Source: Rhizoclosmatium globosum (taxonomy: Eukaryota; Chytridiomycota; Chytridiomycetes; Chytridiales; Chytriomycetaceae). From it: a stretch of DNA of 46,733 nucleotides. This document shows, one piece after another, positions 8,999-20,545 of this stretch. The DNA lies in the NCBI GenBank assembly GCA_002104985.1, contig MCGO01000258.1, forward strand, positions 1 to 46,733, written 5' to 3'. A model generated the notes under the pieces. The model worked only from the letters and a program-made list of their open reading frames with translations. It was not told the origin of the DNA and did not search any database. The position numbers and the translations under genes were made by a program. Within the stretch, counting starts at the first letter, position 1. The number at the start of each line of letters is the position of its first letter.

Positions 8999-10732
8999 TC
9001 AATATCTAACTTCCCTACCTGTATGATAAATATTGAAGTATGATCCACCTGTATTCCAGGTTACACCTGATTTAAAACCATTCACAAAGCTTTCTACAAT
9101 AATTGCCATTCTACCACAATAGTCAGACATTCTTCTATTTGATTTTTTCAATTCTCTTGCAGTGTAACAAAGAGAATTTACATATTGTGCTGTCTTTTTT
9201 TCTTGTTCTTTGTTGTGTAAACACAACTTTTCATATTTTTTTTCTGAGTTCACATAAATCCGATAACTTGAAAATGCCATTTTCCCAAGTGTATCTATAA
9301 CTTTGGTATAATTATCTTGATTTGGTATTAATGTTGTCTGAAAGTCATGAAGAGAGGAAAGAAGTTCTTCATTTGTTTCAGACAACTCTGTTTGGTTATC
9401 CAATTGATTTTTCATGTTTGCAAGTACCACCTTTTTTTCTTTTTCTAACATTTCCTCATTAACACATCTCTCTAAACTTGATTTTAGAAGATCACCAAAC
9501 ATATTTATAAAACGGGAATAGTCAGTTTCATTCATATTCACTTTGCTGGTTATCATGCCCCTGGTGACTGGTCCATCATTACTATCTACAAATTCAATAG
9601 CAAGAGCTAATTCATCCTTCAATGTTTTCCATGTGTTTTCCTTTTCAGTATTTAACAAATTTAATTTGTTATTTAAATCAATGCATGTTTGTACACTTTG
9701 CTGCACCAAAGTTCCTACTTCTTTCAAAATTTCAATGTCTTCAAGCTTATTTGCTTTGAAGTCAATCTGAATACCTTGGATTAATTGTGGGCTGATATTC
9801 TCTACATCTGCAATAACTTGTTTTACTACTTCTTTCAGGTGTTGTACATTGCTTCTGACCTTATTTTCTAACAATACATTCTTATCTAGGATAGATTGTT
9901 GTTCATCTTCCAACAATTTGTATTTTTTCTTCAGTTCCTTCAGTTCCTTTAATTGTGCAAGTTCTCTCTCAAACGTTGCATGTGCCTGCAAATTTTCATG
10001 AAGTAATGCTCCCAATTTGTCCATGAAAAGAGAATCTTCAATATCTGCTGATTGGCATTCAACTATTAGATCTTGAATTTTTTTAAGACTCTGTTTTAAG
10101 TTGAAGTTCTCCTGACCCGTAACTTCTTTGCACATTTTTTGTTTCAGTGTTTGCATTCCATTCTGCAATTTTGCAATCTTTAAGTTTAATTCCTTAATTT
10201 CCTTTTTTTGCTCTTCATTAATAAATGCTGTAGCTCCTTCTACCAGTGCATTATGAAAATCTTTAGAAACATTGGAAGTAGCATATTTTGTGTCTTCCTC
10301 AACAATAACATTTGTGGGAGCTCCTGTTACTACTTTACTTGATGTTGAATCACCTGCAGTATCACCAGCAGCATTGTCAACTGCAGTATGTCCTGTAGTA
10401 TTATGATCAAACACACCAGCAGTACCACTTGAGGCATTATTATCACTAGTAGCACAAGATGTGGAATTATCATCAGGAACATTAGTAGTATTCTCAGAAA
10501 AGGAATTGTCCCTGGGCACACCCGCAGCATTGTTAGAAGAGTCATTTCTTGCATTATGTTCCACAAAATGTTCTTTGTTTCCACTTGGAAGATGTGGAGT
10601 AAGTTCTGGATTCTTCTTTTCAGCCCCTGCATTTCCAACAAGAACAGGTTTTCTGTCTGTGACACTTGGAACAACCCCCTGATTTTCGACTGCAACTTCA
10701 GTTCCTTGAGCAGTGGCAAGTACTGGAATCAT
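8999..10732 (-). CDS. Unidentified coiled-coil protein, about 577 residues from first ATG
   Basis: Uninterrupted frame; the first ATG is at 10732, although the frame is open to about 10830. The N-terminal 150 residues are low-complexity, dominated by Asn, Ser, Thr, Ala and Gly, with recurring blocks such as VDNAAGDTAGDSTSS. From about residue 165 on it is mostly heptad-like charged helix (EIKELNLKIAKLQNGMQTLK; LAQLKELKELKKKYKLLEDE). The end includes a Cys/Arg-containing stretch (RRMSDYCGRMAIIVESFVNG). No family is recognised. A TGA at 8999-9001 ends it, then TGT, TAG, CTG and the ATG of the downstream ORF follow in frame. Absence of frame breaks over 1.7 kb, beside badly decayed elements, suggests recent insertion or selection. 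Confidence 0.55.
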   Translation of the reverse strand: MIPVLATAQGTEVAVENQGVVPSVTDRKPVLVGNAGAEKKNPELTPHLPSGNKEHFVEHNARNDSSNNAAGVPRDNSFSENTTNVPDDNSTSCATSDNNASSGTAGVFDHNTTGHTAVDNAAGDTAGDSTSSKVVTGAPTNVIVEEDTKYATSNVSKDFHNALVEGATAFINEEQKKEIKELNLKIAKLQNGMQTLKQKMCKEVTGQENFNLKQSLKKIQDLIVECQSADIEDSLFMDKLGALLHENLQAHATFERELAQLKELKELKKKYKLLEDEQQSILDKNVLLENKVRSNVQHLKEVVKQVIADVENISPQLIQGIQIDFKANKLEDIEILKEVGTLVQQSVQTCIDLNNKLNLLNTEKENTWKTLKDELALAIEFVDSNDGPVTRGMITSKVNMNETDYSRFINMFGDLLKSSLERCVNEEMLEKEKKVVLANMKNQLDNQTELSETNEELLSSLHDFQTTLIPNQDNYTKVIDTLGKMAFSSYRIYVNSEKKYEKLCLHNKEQEKKTAQYVNSLCYTARELKKSNRRMSDYCGRMAIIVESFVNGFKSGVTWNTGGSYFNIYHTGREVRY

Positions 10733-10822
10733 TTTCTCAGGTTCTAAAGGACTTGAAAAAGACAAACTATGATCACCAAGTTTAGACACTGTTTTAAAAG
10801 TTGATGAGTAACCCAAGCACAA

Positions 10823-11606
10823 GGAATTGAAAATTCATACTTGATTAAAATATGTTTTCTGTACTAAGTTTTATTGAGGAGCTGGTGTCTTGTCTTGATT
10901 TGGGGAAAGGAATTGGAAAAGTCTAGTGGAATGTGTTTGTAAAACAAAATAGAAGCAGATTCCTGTATTTATATTAGAAACAGGACAGACCACAATAGTT
11001 GAGAATTGCACATTAAAATACAGGCACATCTCACCTTTTTGTAGTTGAGTAAAGAGGACAGTTCAATCAAAAACAGATTGGAGAGGAGGGCAATTTGCTT
11101 TAGTCTTTGTAAAGCAGTTTTGTGATTGGTTTGAAGCAGAGTTGAAACAAGATCTGGCGGGATGTCAGTGATCAGTTACAACTAGAGGACAGTGCAGAGC
11201 AGGCAAGTCAAGAACGTTCAAGGTCTGCACAAGATCAAAACCATGTTAGTAATGGCTCAAGAATGATACGGGAAAAGCAGGGACTTCTGTCTGACATTGT
11301 ACAGTGCACACCCAAAACCAAGGTTGTTCTGATTCATGCAAGCGGCGTGGTTGTCCACAAAACTAGTCCTGAGCGCTGGGCTCACCTTTTTTCACGGATG
11401 AAATTACCGGCGTGCAATCTTGAACCAAATTCTTGAACCAAATCTTATCCCTGTACTTACGTTTATTCACCAAAAAAAAGAAGAGATAAGAAGAAAAGGG
11501 GGAAGAGAGGAAGTCACGGTATCGTTGTCGTAACCATGGCGTAATGGTCTGTGTCTTTTCCGACGGCCTTGAGATACCCTCCCGTAACAACTGGATTCAT
11601 TCGCGC
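10823..11606. other. Spacer with a 100-codon open frame lacking an early ATG
   Basis: Mostly without a supported gene. On the plus strand one frame is open from about 11133 to 11438. It reads through RDVSDQLQLEDSAEQASQER and later KTKVVLIHASGVVVHKTSPE, with its first ATG only near 11261. It may be an exon or a remnant of element-encoded protein. The section from 11440 to 11606 is purine-rich and forms the 3' flank of the minus-strand gene that ends at 11607. Confidence 0.3.
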
Positions 11607-13562
11607 CTATTTGGACGCATTAGCCTGGATTTCGAACCCACCAACTCGAACAATACGCACCAACTCGGGCCTTCGATACCGTCCGGGCAAGAACCCGAGC
11701 CTCTCCTTCGTGTTGGGCGGCTCTTTACTCTTCCGCGCAGTCTTTGGCCGTTCCAACGTATCCTTGATATACTTCTTCAGCCGCGGGTTGTCGCTGGCCC
11801 ATGGGGCGTCGGCGACGCTCTTCATATACTCTTTCAACTCATTATCCTCCTTCGCCATGTTCTCCGCTTGGATTCGGTCGTATTCGAGGCGATCTGCTTT
11901 CTGCTTCTCAGTTTCTTTTTGGATTCGGGCCTGATGGGTTTACGATTTTGAGTTTGAAGAGGAATGAGGACGAGGGTGGGGTTTCAATTACCACTTGGGC
12001 CTTGTGGTGCTCTTGGAACGCTTTTCCTGTGCATAGAAGCTGGATTTTGCGGTCGGCTTTTTCCTTGTCGGCTTCCTCCTTGATTTTCATGTACTGTTCG
12101 AGAAGCAGTTTCTCTTCTTTTTGGATGGCGGATTTGCGTTCTTCCTCTCGCTCGATCTGGAAACCTTCGTTCAACGACGGCAGCACTCGATACGTTAAAG
12201 CCAACTTACATAATCGTTGTAATACAGCTTCAGCTCTTCTCGTCGGAACGCCTTCTTCTCGAGCTTCTTTTGCTCGTCAATTGCAGCTTGTTGATCTTTG
12301 AGGAGAATCGCTTTCTGTACTTTTTCTTCGAGTTTGGATTCCAAGTCGTTCGAAAGTTGTGCCTGTACGAGACCAATTTGTTCCCTCTTTGCAAGGGCCT
12401 CGCTGTTTTGGATCACAACGTTTAGTCTCGAATTGATGGGAACGGGAATGGACTCAACTTGAACCACTCCTTTTCGATAACCTTCTTGAGTTCATACTGT
12501 CGAGATTTCCTTGCAGACCAAGCCTGGCACCGTTCTTCCAACGCCTCGTCCTGCTGCTTGATAGCCTGTGCTCGATCAATCTTGCTCTTGGACATTTCTA
12601 CAAGCTCTCTCTGTAACGACGCACTCTCAGCCCGCTTTTTCTTTTCCTTTTGAGCCATTTCCTGCCGATGCTCCTCGTCCTTCCTCACATACTCCAACTG
12701 TTCCTGGAGTAACGCGTTTCGTTCCTCCTGCTCTTTCAAAAGCTTCTCTTTCATTTGAAGCATTTGTTCTCGTGCGTAGGCAAGTCTTTTTACGCGTGCT
12801 TCTGCAGCTTTGTAGGCGTCGGCTTTGATTTGTTGTTGAGCAATGTCTTGACACTCGAGGAATTCTTTTCGTTTTTGTTCCTTGATGTTTTGGGGTCGGT
12901 TTGCGGCTTTCATTTTGAGTTGGAGGTCTCGTTCCTGTTGAGTGGGTTGGGTTGTCAATCGGGTTTTAGAACCGTGAATAAATAATTCAATGATTATACA
13001 TACCTTCAAAGTTTGGTACAATTGTATTTTGCTGTGGAATGCACGGACAGAGTCTTGGTTGTGGTACTGCATCATTTTAGCCTTATCCAGGACTTTTTGG
13101 CGGCGATCGGCTTCCTCTTGCGCATTTCTACGGTCGATTTCTTGGCGCTGGAGCTCTTCTTCTTTTAAGCGTTCGTTTCTAGCCTCAAGCCTTTTACGTC
13201 GTTGCCCCTGTTGAGATGAAGTATAAATTGGATGCAAGACGGAAACAAACGGAGCCATTTACAAGGACAGTATTCTCCCAGTTTTGAACACGGGCACGAG
13301 AAAGCTGGTAACGGTCTTCACGATCTTTGTTGAGCAGATCTAATTAAAGAGGGTGAGTCATTAGCTTTCGGTTCTAAGTAGTTCAAGTGGGGCAACTAAA
13401 GAATCTTGCAGCAACAATATTGAAGAGATCAAGACAAGCTACATTGCTGCAGCGGCCTGCTTATTTTGGTGAGATGTCTATACCTTGAATGGTTTTGTCG
13501 GGTTCCGTTGAAGTGATTCGTTGTGTGAGCTGTTTAAGCTCGATTGCACTAAGGACCATCAT
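11607..13562 (-). CDS. CFAP210: CFAP210 (CCDC173)-like ciliary doublet protein
   Basis: Almost entirely charged coiled coil, about 500 residues after splicing six or more introns. Exon 1 starts at ATG 13562 (MMVLSAIELKQLTQR) and splices to DLLNKDREDRYQLSRARVQN. Then come KMMQYHNQDSVRAFHSKIQL and the TLKERDLQLK segment, which resemble the conserved YQYYQTDRVKxFHS...LKERDAQ core of CFAP210. The C-terminal exon ends EYMKSVADAPWASDNPRLKK and stops at 11607. CFAP210 is a microtubule inner protein of axonemal doublets in other flagellates, so this gene implies a motile flagellum. Other coiled-coil ciliary proteins remain possible because low-complexity helices look alike. It is divergent from ATG2, with 235 bp between the two starts. 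Confidence 0.7.
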
Positions 13563-13797
13563 GATTGCTTTCGTTGCAAGTGTGGAATGGTACTTGTTTC
13601 TGAGGGTTGGTTGCGACTCAAACAGAAGGGAAAGGATGGAATTGTCACTTGTTTTTTCAGAGGAGCTGCTGCAAGATTTACACGACGAGAAGAATGCAGG
13701 GGGAACAAGGGACAGAAGAAAGGAATGAAGAATGAAGTGATAATTGTTGAGAGAGTGTGTGTCAGTTTGATCATCTTCCACTTGGAATCTTCTCAGA
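13563..13797. promoter_or_regulatory. Shared divergent promoter region, CFAP210-like / ATG2
   Basis: The 235 bp between the minus-strand start at 13562 and the plus-strand start at 13798 must hold both promoters and both leaders. No clear TATA box was identified. The inference rests only on the gene arrangement. Confidence 0.45.
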
Positions 13798-16700
13798 ATG
13801 GAGGCACTCACCATCTTTGTTCTCCGGCAGACGCTGTCCCGGTTTCTTCGCTTTGATGCGTCCATCGAGAAGCAGTTGAATTCCGCCCAGACGCAGCAGA
13901 GTGGGATATCGCTGCGGGATGTCGTGGCTGATTCCGCGGTGAGTTTGGAGTAGTTATTGTGGAAGCAAGAAGCCAACCAACCAACCAACCAACTCTTTGA
14001 CTCCAGGCATGCACCACGGCTCTTTTGAATGCGGGTGTTCCACTGGTCGTTGAGCGGGCGAGTGCGGCCGAGCTTGTGCTTGTTGTTGGTTCGGCGAGTG
14101 TGCGCGTGTCAGGCCTCGTTGCGGATGTGCGAGTTGGGCGCGGCGCCGAAGGTGAATCCAGTTTGAATTTGTTTGTTTGTTTGGGCGAGTGTCGCTGACT
14201 TCGTTGGCTTTCGACGGGGACGCAGCCGCCAATCCTCCACCGCAAAACCAACAACCACCAAAGCCACTCGACGAAAGCGTCCACTTTGCCCGCGACTTCC
14301 TCAGCCAAAACCACGATGATTCCTCGGACGATGACGACGGCGACAACTTGCGCGACTCGGAATCTTCGGCGAGAGCTGGTCTTGGTGGTGCTACAACTGT
14401 CGCAAGGACAATCGACTCAATCCTCAATGCCTTCTCCTTCGTAATCACTGACGCTACTTTCAGAATTCATATCGATGAATACTCTATAGAACTTAAAATC
14501 GGCCTGCTGGAATACAAGCAAGGTCCTCCCATGTCATCTAAAAAGTCTGCCACAAGCGGTGGCATCAGTGGAGTCTTAGCGCGTATTGCCAATAAGCAGC
14601 TATCATTCAAAGGAATATCCCTCAAAATTCTTCAGCAAGATGTTACAGCATCAAGTCCACGTTTCGAATCTAGTCTATTTATGATGCAAGATGATGCCAT
14701 CGAAAACTTGATCAAAATCAACGTTAAACAAGATTTAGGACTCGGTCCTGATGCGAGCATGATGGCGAACAGCATGCTTGGGGGTCCTACTCCTGTTTGG
14801 GACATTGACATCTCAATCGAAACAATGGTTTATTCCGCACTGGACATACAAACACTAGCATGCCTCAAAGCTATCATGCTACTCCTTTCAGCATATAATA
14901 ACAAACGAGATGAGGATACTATAAATTCAGATACCTCTCCTTCCCACCACGGTAGTTTCGAAGGTACAGACAGGCATCATTCCTTATGCCAGAGCCAACA
15001 CAATTCACTCATATTCTGTAGATGATACCGAAAAACGAAGCGACACGTTTCGAATTCAATTGCGAATGCCCACCTATACAGCTTTCTTGATGTACACCAG
15101 TCAGCCGCTCTCGCAAGGTGCAATCAATCTGCTGCTCACGCAAAACGAGGTACCAACAATTCCACAACAAACGTTGGACGGTATTCTAATTCTCTCAAAC
15201 AGGCTCAACTTGCCTCCGAGTCCCTCGATCATCTAAAATTCTCCATAACAAATCCTAAACTTATTATTTCCAAAACTGCCGATAACACACTTTCACTTGG
15301 CTTTGACATTGCTCAAAGTTTGATCTCTGAATTCGTGTCGCTTTCGAATCACTCATTAGATATGCCGATTGGAAAGTATACCCCGATTGTAACTGTAGCA
15401 GGGAAAGCGGCATCGAAGCTCAGTGACCGTGTTGACCTCCTATATCGGACGTTGGATGACTTGGGGGCACCCATCGCGCCAGAGAGCTTGTTATTCAAGT
15501 ACGCTGGTGGAAAAACTGTTGGCGTATCTGGGGGAATGTTTGGAGGGCATACTGTAGATGGTGGGGTTTCTGGTATATTTGATCTGAGCAGACGTAGTGG
15601 AGAGGTCCGAGTCGGCGAAGTTGTCGGGGTTGGAGAATTGCGTCAAAGTGAACGTATATCGAGAATCTTGAAGGAGTTTTTGGGGATTGGAGGTCAATCT
15701 GACGTCAATGAAGAGAGTGATGGAAGCGAAGGCAGTGAAATCGTCGAAGTGGATAGTAGTGGGTTTCATGTTGACTTAAGTATTGGGTTGGTGCGAATAT
15801 GGGGACTTGTGCCTGCTTCCAAACTATTTGAACACTCCAGGTAAGCAGTGTGAGTTTTCTATCACCGATTTACTCAAGTTCTTGTTCAGAAATGCTGTTA
15901 ATAACAACAAATTGGTCGTGGATGTTATTGGAACCCAAATTACAATCAATGACCCATCATCAAAAAGCTATAAAGTAGGACATAATGCCATCAATACATC
16001 AACAAATATTAAGTTTGACGGAATCGGGCTCTCATTGGCTGTTCCAGTTACTGTATGGAAGGAATACAAACTCACACCGCTATTATACCTCTCAAACACA
16101 ACTATCGCTGTTCAAACAATGGCGCCACATCTTATCTCCATGGCTGAAACTGTATATTTCGACGGAAATGAGGGATACTCAGATAACGATGAAGATGACG
16201 ATGAGGAAGAGTTTGGATACAAAAGCTGGCTCAACATTGACGGGCTTGATTCACTTGATAACATTCGAGCAAAGTTAGCCAAAGCCAGTTCTGTGAAGGA
16301 AAGCGCTATTTTGAAAGCACGGAGCAGTGCCTTGTCAAACAGCGTGAGTTAGCTTGGTTCCAATATGCCAACCTAATGTTAAATAGAAAACTGCGCTTAT
16401 TATCCACGTTAATCGAGTCCGCATCGGTCTTGGAAAGTCTGAATTCGACGCCCTTCAACTGTTAGTGAATGATTTGCAACTGCTGGGTTCAAGTGGACAA
16501 CAACCTGCGCCAACTTCAGACGTCAATACAGAAGAAACAGATTCTATTGACTTGAGCCATATGCCTTTCCCTTTCTCGTTGGTTCTTCGAGCCGATGAAA
16601 TCGGGATTCGATTGTTTGATGCTAGTGAGGGAAATGGAGCTGTTCTGGATTGGGCGTATGTCATACACATGGCTGAGAGTCATGTTGTCTTTATTTCGAA

Positions 16701-19681
16701 ATCTGGTGGTGATGTACGTTGTAGTTTTGATGCAGAAAACCAAACTGAAGTCACACTCAGATGGAAGCACACGTTGAAATGGATACGATTTCGTTTAGTA
16801 ATATGGAAGGACAGGCTGTTTTGCTTCGCTCTGAAGTGCTGAAAGAGGTAATGTTCAATATTTTGTCGGTTTTACCTTACTGTCTTTCCAGAAACGACCC
16901 ATGATATCGGTATCATTCAAAAGTATATACGACAGTCTGATACACATGAAAGAAAACACCGTTGCTGTTGCTATATCAGAATTGCGCGTTGTAGTGGTGG
17001 ACTCGATTTTGGCGAGTGTGGCAAAAGATATATCGGCTTTCCTCAAAGAACCTGCTGGGCTTGCACCCATCGAGCTCGTTGATGCAGTGACAAAAGTTTC
17101 CCTGATTCTAAACGGCGCGGTCCTTGATTACCGACCCATGTACCGAAGTTTCAGAACCACAGTTGCCTTGAAACGAGTAAAACTTCTACTCAACATGATT
17201 CCACACTCTCCAACATTCGGAATAACCGTTACAATACACGACTTTGCTCTCCATTTGCTTAAGTCATCCTCATCCATCAGTTTCGAAATCGACGAACCAA
17301 GACTCATGATTGATAAAGGACTTGTGGAGTATTTGAGGCAATGTCGGTATGCCCAAGTCTTGTCCTGTGATTTGTTGGAGGTTTCGTTTCGGCAGACGAA
17401 AGGGTTGGATGGTGTGGGTAGGACAGAGGTGGAAGTTAGCAACGGATATGCTTATCTGGACGTTTGTATGGACTCGTATCGGCTTTTGATGGATATTTTA
17501 GGATATATTGGGGAAGGTGGTGATGGCCAGTACAACAGGTTTGTGGCTGTGAGGTGGGTATCCAGGAACTAATCTCGTATCTCAGTGACCGTGACGCAAA
17601 AATTGTTGGAGAAAAAGGCGTTGGAATTGATTTGAGTAACGTACCTGATATGGATGTAATGATGGGTGAGTATTGTTATTATCTTTATTACAATGTTAAC
17701 AGCTTTTTTTCAGAGAGTGTCGACGAGACTGCATTCGCAAAGTTTGTTCCGTTGACACAAAAACCGTCACGGGAATACAACGAAAGTGAAGTTCAAGGAG
17801 CTGATGTTTTTGACGGAGCAATATCAATATCAGATCCTCAAGCTGTGAGCCAGAAAGCAGAGATTTTAGTCTATGATAATGGGCCGTTCGAGTATTATGA
17901 AGACTACTTTTCGTTAACCGGGACTCCAGGTGGTATTGAAGACATCACAGTTCCAGACAAGTTGAGTCTGAACTTGCTTTCATAAGACCAGTTTTAACAG
18001 CCTTCTTCACCAGAGTCCCTCCTCTGATTCATATCAAAGTCAAAGATGTTAATATTATTCTCCGAATGTTTGACGGCTTTGATTTCCCTATTCGCGATTT
18101 CGTTGAGTAATTTACGACTCTGTTATTTCCACTAACTTTGCATCTTCTAGCCTGACGATGATTCTGACATTCAGTCCAACCATCCTCTTGAAGACTCAAT
18201 GATGGACCACTTTGAATCAGGATCATCTGTCCCTTCACCTTCCACCGCCGCATCACATACGCTAGAATCACGATCAGCAGAAGCTCGAATTCAAGTGAAC
18301 GTTACAAAAGCAACTATTGAGACCAAAAGTTACCCCAACACTAGTGTCTGTGCAAGTGACTTGTTCCTCTCCATCAACCTCATTGAAGTCATTGATAATG
18401 TCACATCATCAATGTGGCGCAAATTCATGACAGTTATGCATCCCGCTGTTGACGAAAATCCAGTGGAAACAGATACCAGTATGATTGTGCTTGAGTTGGT
18501 GAAAGTACGTCCTCGAATCGAAGTGCCTGAGGTTCAAGAGATACGGTTGAAAGTGAGACGTTTTGGTACTGTCTCTAAAATATCTGAACATTTTCCCAGG
18601 TCAATTGTTCACCATTGCGATTTTATGTGGATCAAGATGCCCTCTCGTTCATTGGAGCTTTCGTGAGTTATGGGCCGCCTCCTCCGTCTACACCAGCTTC
18701 GCCGCCTCAAAATTCTGCGTCTAATGGAGAAGAAGATGATTCATTTTTCCGTAAGGGATTGTGTGTTTGAAGTTTCGACTGACAGGACTCCAGAAATGTG
18801 CTCAATTCGTCCCATCCCCGTTATGATCGACTACAAGCCAAAGCACGTAAATATCGAAAGTTTAAGGGGTGGGAACCTTCTCGAAGTCTTTAATTTCGTT
18901 CCATTGGAAGGGGCTGAAATGACGTTGAATCAAGTTCGATTGAACGGAGTAAGCTCTCTTGCAATTCCAAAATCAAAGTTTAACAGGCGCTCCTAGGTGA
19001 AAGGGATTGGCAAGTTAATTAATATGATTAAGCTTCAATGGCTACGGGATGTGACAAAGAATCAACCTCATCGTGTTGTTAAAGGTCTATCTGGCATCAA
19101 ACCGATTGCTAGTATAGGCGCAGGAATCGCTGATTTAATTTTGCTACCTTGGCAGCAGTATCAGCGAGAAGGAAAGATAATGCGCGGTTAGTTATCGGCA
19201 GTGTGACTATTATGTACTAAGCAGTCACTTAGGTCTCGAAAAGGGTGCCAAATCTTTCTCTAAAGCAGCTGCAATGGAAACTCTAGCTCTTGGTGCGCGT
19301 CTCGCGATCACAACGCAAACGATTTTGGAGGGAGTTGAGAAAAACACGACTGGGAGAAAACCATCGTTTGAAGACAGTTCTTTGGAAAGAAACAAGAGCC
19401 GCTTTTCTGAGCAACCGAAGAATATTCAGGAAGGAGTTGCACAAGGTGCTCAAAGTCTTGCAAGGAATGTCAACGAAGCTGTTCAGACAGTTTTGGATGT
19501 CCCTGCTCGTGGACTGCAAGGAGACACTGGTCGTGCCGCTGCTGCTGCCCGCGCTGTTCCTGTGGCTATTTTAAGGCCCGTAATTGGAGCAACCGAAGCT
19601 GTCTCCAAAACGCTGTTGGGACTTCAAAACACCATCGACCCATCCAAAAAGAAACAAACGGAGGACAAGTATAAGAATTAA
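13798..19681 (+). CDS. ATG2: Autophagy lipid-transfer protein ATG2
   Basis: Bridge-like lipid transporter that links the endoplasmic reticulum to the growing autophagosome membrane. The start (MEALTIFVLRQTLSRFLRFD) leads into a chorein-type N-terminus spread over two exons (GISLRDVVADSA, then a run of beta-prone segments). An acidic spacer (DDSSDDDDGD) and long repeats of alternating strands follow. The C-terminal ATG2 domain is the clearest mark: KGIGKLINMIKLQWLRDV, GLSGIKPIASIGAGIADLIL, LPWQQYQREGKIMRG and the amphipathic LEKGAKSFSKAAAMETLALG. About fifteen introns of roughly 38-75 nt were placed with phase agreement; the one near 17915 (38 nt) is least certain. Estimated length is about 1,700 residues, normal for the family. 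AATAAA follows the stop at 19682-19687. ARL3 ends tail to tail 54 bp away. Confidence 0.92.
13972..13993 (+). repeat. (CCAA)n microsatellite in ATG2 intron 1
   Basis: Five tandem CCAA units near the end of the first ATG2 intron, directly before the acceptor. The second ATG2 intron has a short GTTT run, and the first PEX1 intron has a similar CCAA run on its own strand. Simple-sequence tract with no inferred function. Confidence 0.7.
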
Positions 19682-19735
19682 AATAAAACAAGTTGTATCA
19701 TGTATTGCCGTGTTTTTCTTCATTCTCATAGTCTG

Positions 19736-20455
19736 TTATTTGCACATCTTCATTGCCCATTCAATTCCTTCAGAAATTCCTTGTCCTGATAGGGCTGAAC
19801 AAGCTTGAATTTGCCACTGACGATCACGAATAGAGTTTAGATTAAGGCCAGTTGCAATCTGAAATTTCGGTATTGAGATCCATAGTTGCATAGAATACTC
19901 TGAAATTCACCTCATCTCCTGGAATAGCATTCAAAACGTCTTGCTTATTTGCAAAGACAAGGAGGGGAACTTCAGCAAGCTTTGCTTCTTCAAGAAGCTG
20001 GTTGAGTTCCAAACCAGTTTCCTCTAATCTGACGCGATCAGAGCTGTCAATGACATAGATCAAAACGTTGGTTGCATCAAAATAGTTTCTCCAATAAGGT
20101 CTAATGGCTTTTTGTCCTATAGTTGTGGACGGTGACAATTTCAGAGGCTGTCAAACAAGAGAACGCGTTGTGAATGTACCAACTCACCTCCAATATCCCA
20201 GACATTCATGTTGATTCCATCTTGAGTAACGGATTTGATGTTGAAGCCTATGATTCCGTTAGCCTTTCGCGGTGGACTAGAACCCATGTTACCTTGAGTT
20301 GGTTTCACTTGGGTGATATCCTCTTGCGCGAGTCTCTTTAAAATACTCGTTTTTCCAGCATTATCTAGTCCGAGGATTAAGAAGCGAACTTGCTTATCCT
20401 TTTCGCGTCGGAATCTGCGCAGAAGTGAGAAGAGGCCATCCGTCATAAAGTTCAT
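19736..20455 (-). CDS. ARL3: ARF-like small GTPase ARL3
   Basis: Four exons (20293-20455, 20188-20247, 19911-20116, 19736-19858) sum to 552 nt, giving 183 residues against about 182 for ARL3. The P-loop is GLDNAGKT. The interswitch reads PTQGFNIKSV, followed by WDIGGQ, the NKQD guanine motif and the SAL motif (CSALSGQG). [20 protein letters not shown] matches ARL3 closely. ARL3 with GTP releases lipidated cargo from carrier proteins inside the cilium, which fits the CFAP210-like gene nearby. The start is at 20455 ([14 protein letters not shown]); Met4 is an alternative. There is no glycine at position 2. A non-ARL3 ARF-like role is less likely given the interswitch sequence. Confidence 0.93.
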
Positions 20456-20545
20456 TTTGTTTTGATGTTGAAAAGAAAGAGTGAAAGACGAATCAAGAAC
20501 GATATCTCAACGTCACATACAACACTCTACACAACGTCGAAATCA

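Noticed and set aside
8999..9054. 56-nt GTGGAT...GTTAG intron at the junction of the twin ORFs
   Set aside because: Its length shifts the frame and leads to a stop within a few codons; the 72-nt choice keeps the frame.
13461..13988. 175-residue minus-strand frame as the start of the CFAP210-like gene
   Set aside because: Its N-terminal part is antisense to ATG2 exon 1 and is low-complexity. The double ATG at 13562 gives a compact start that splices in phase to the next exon.
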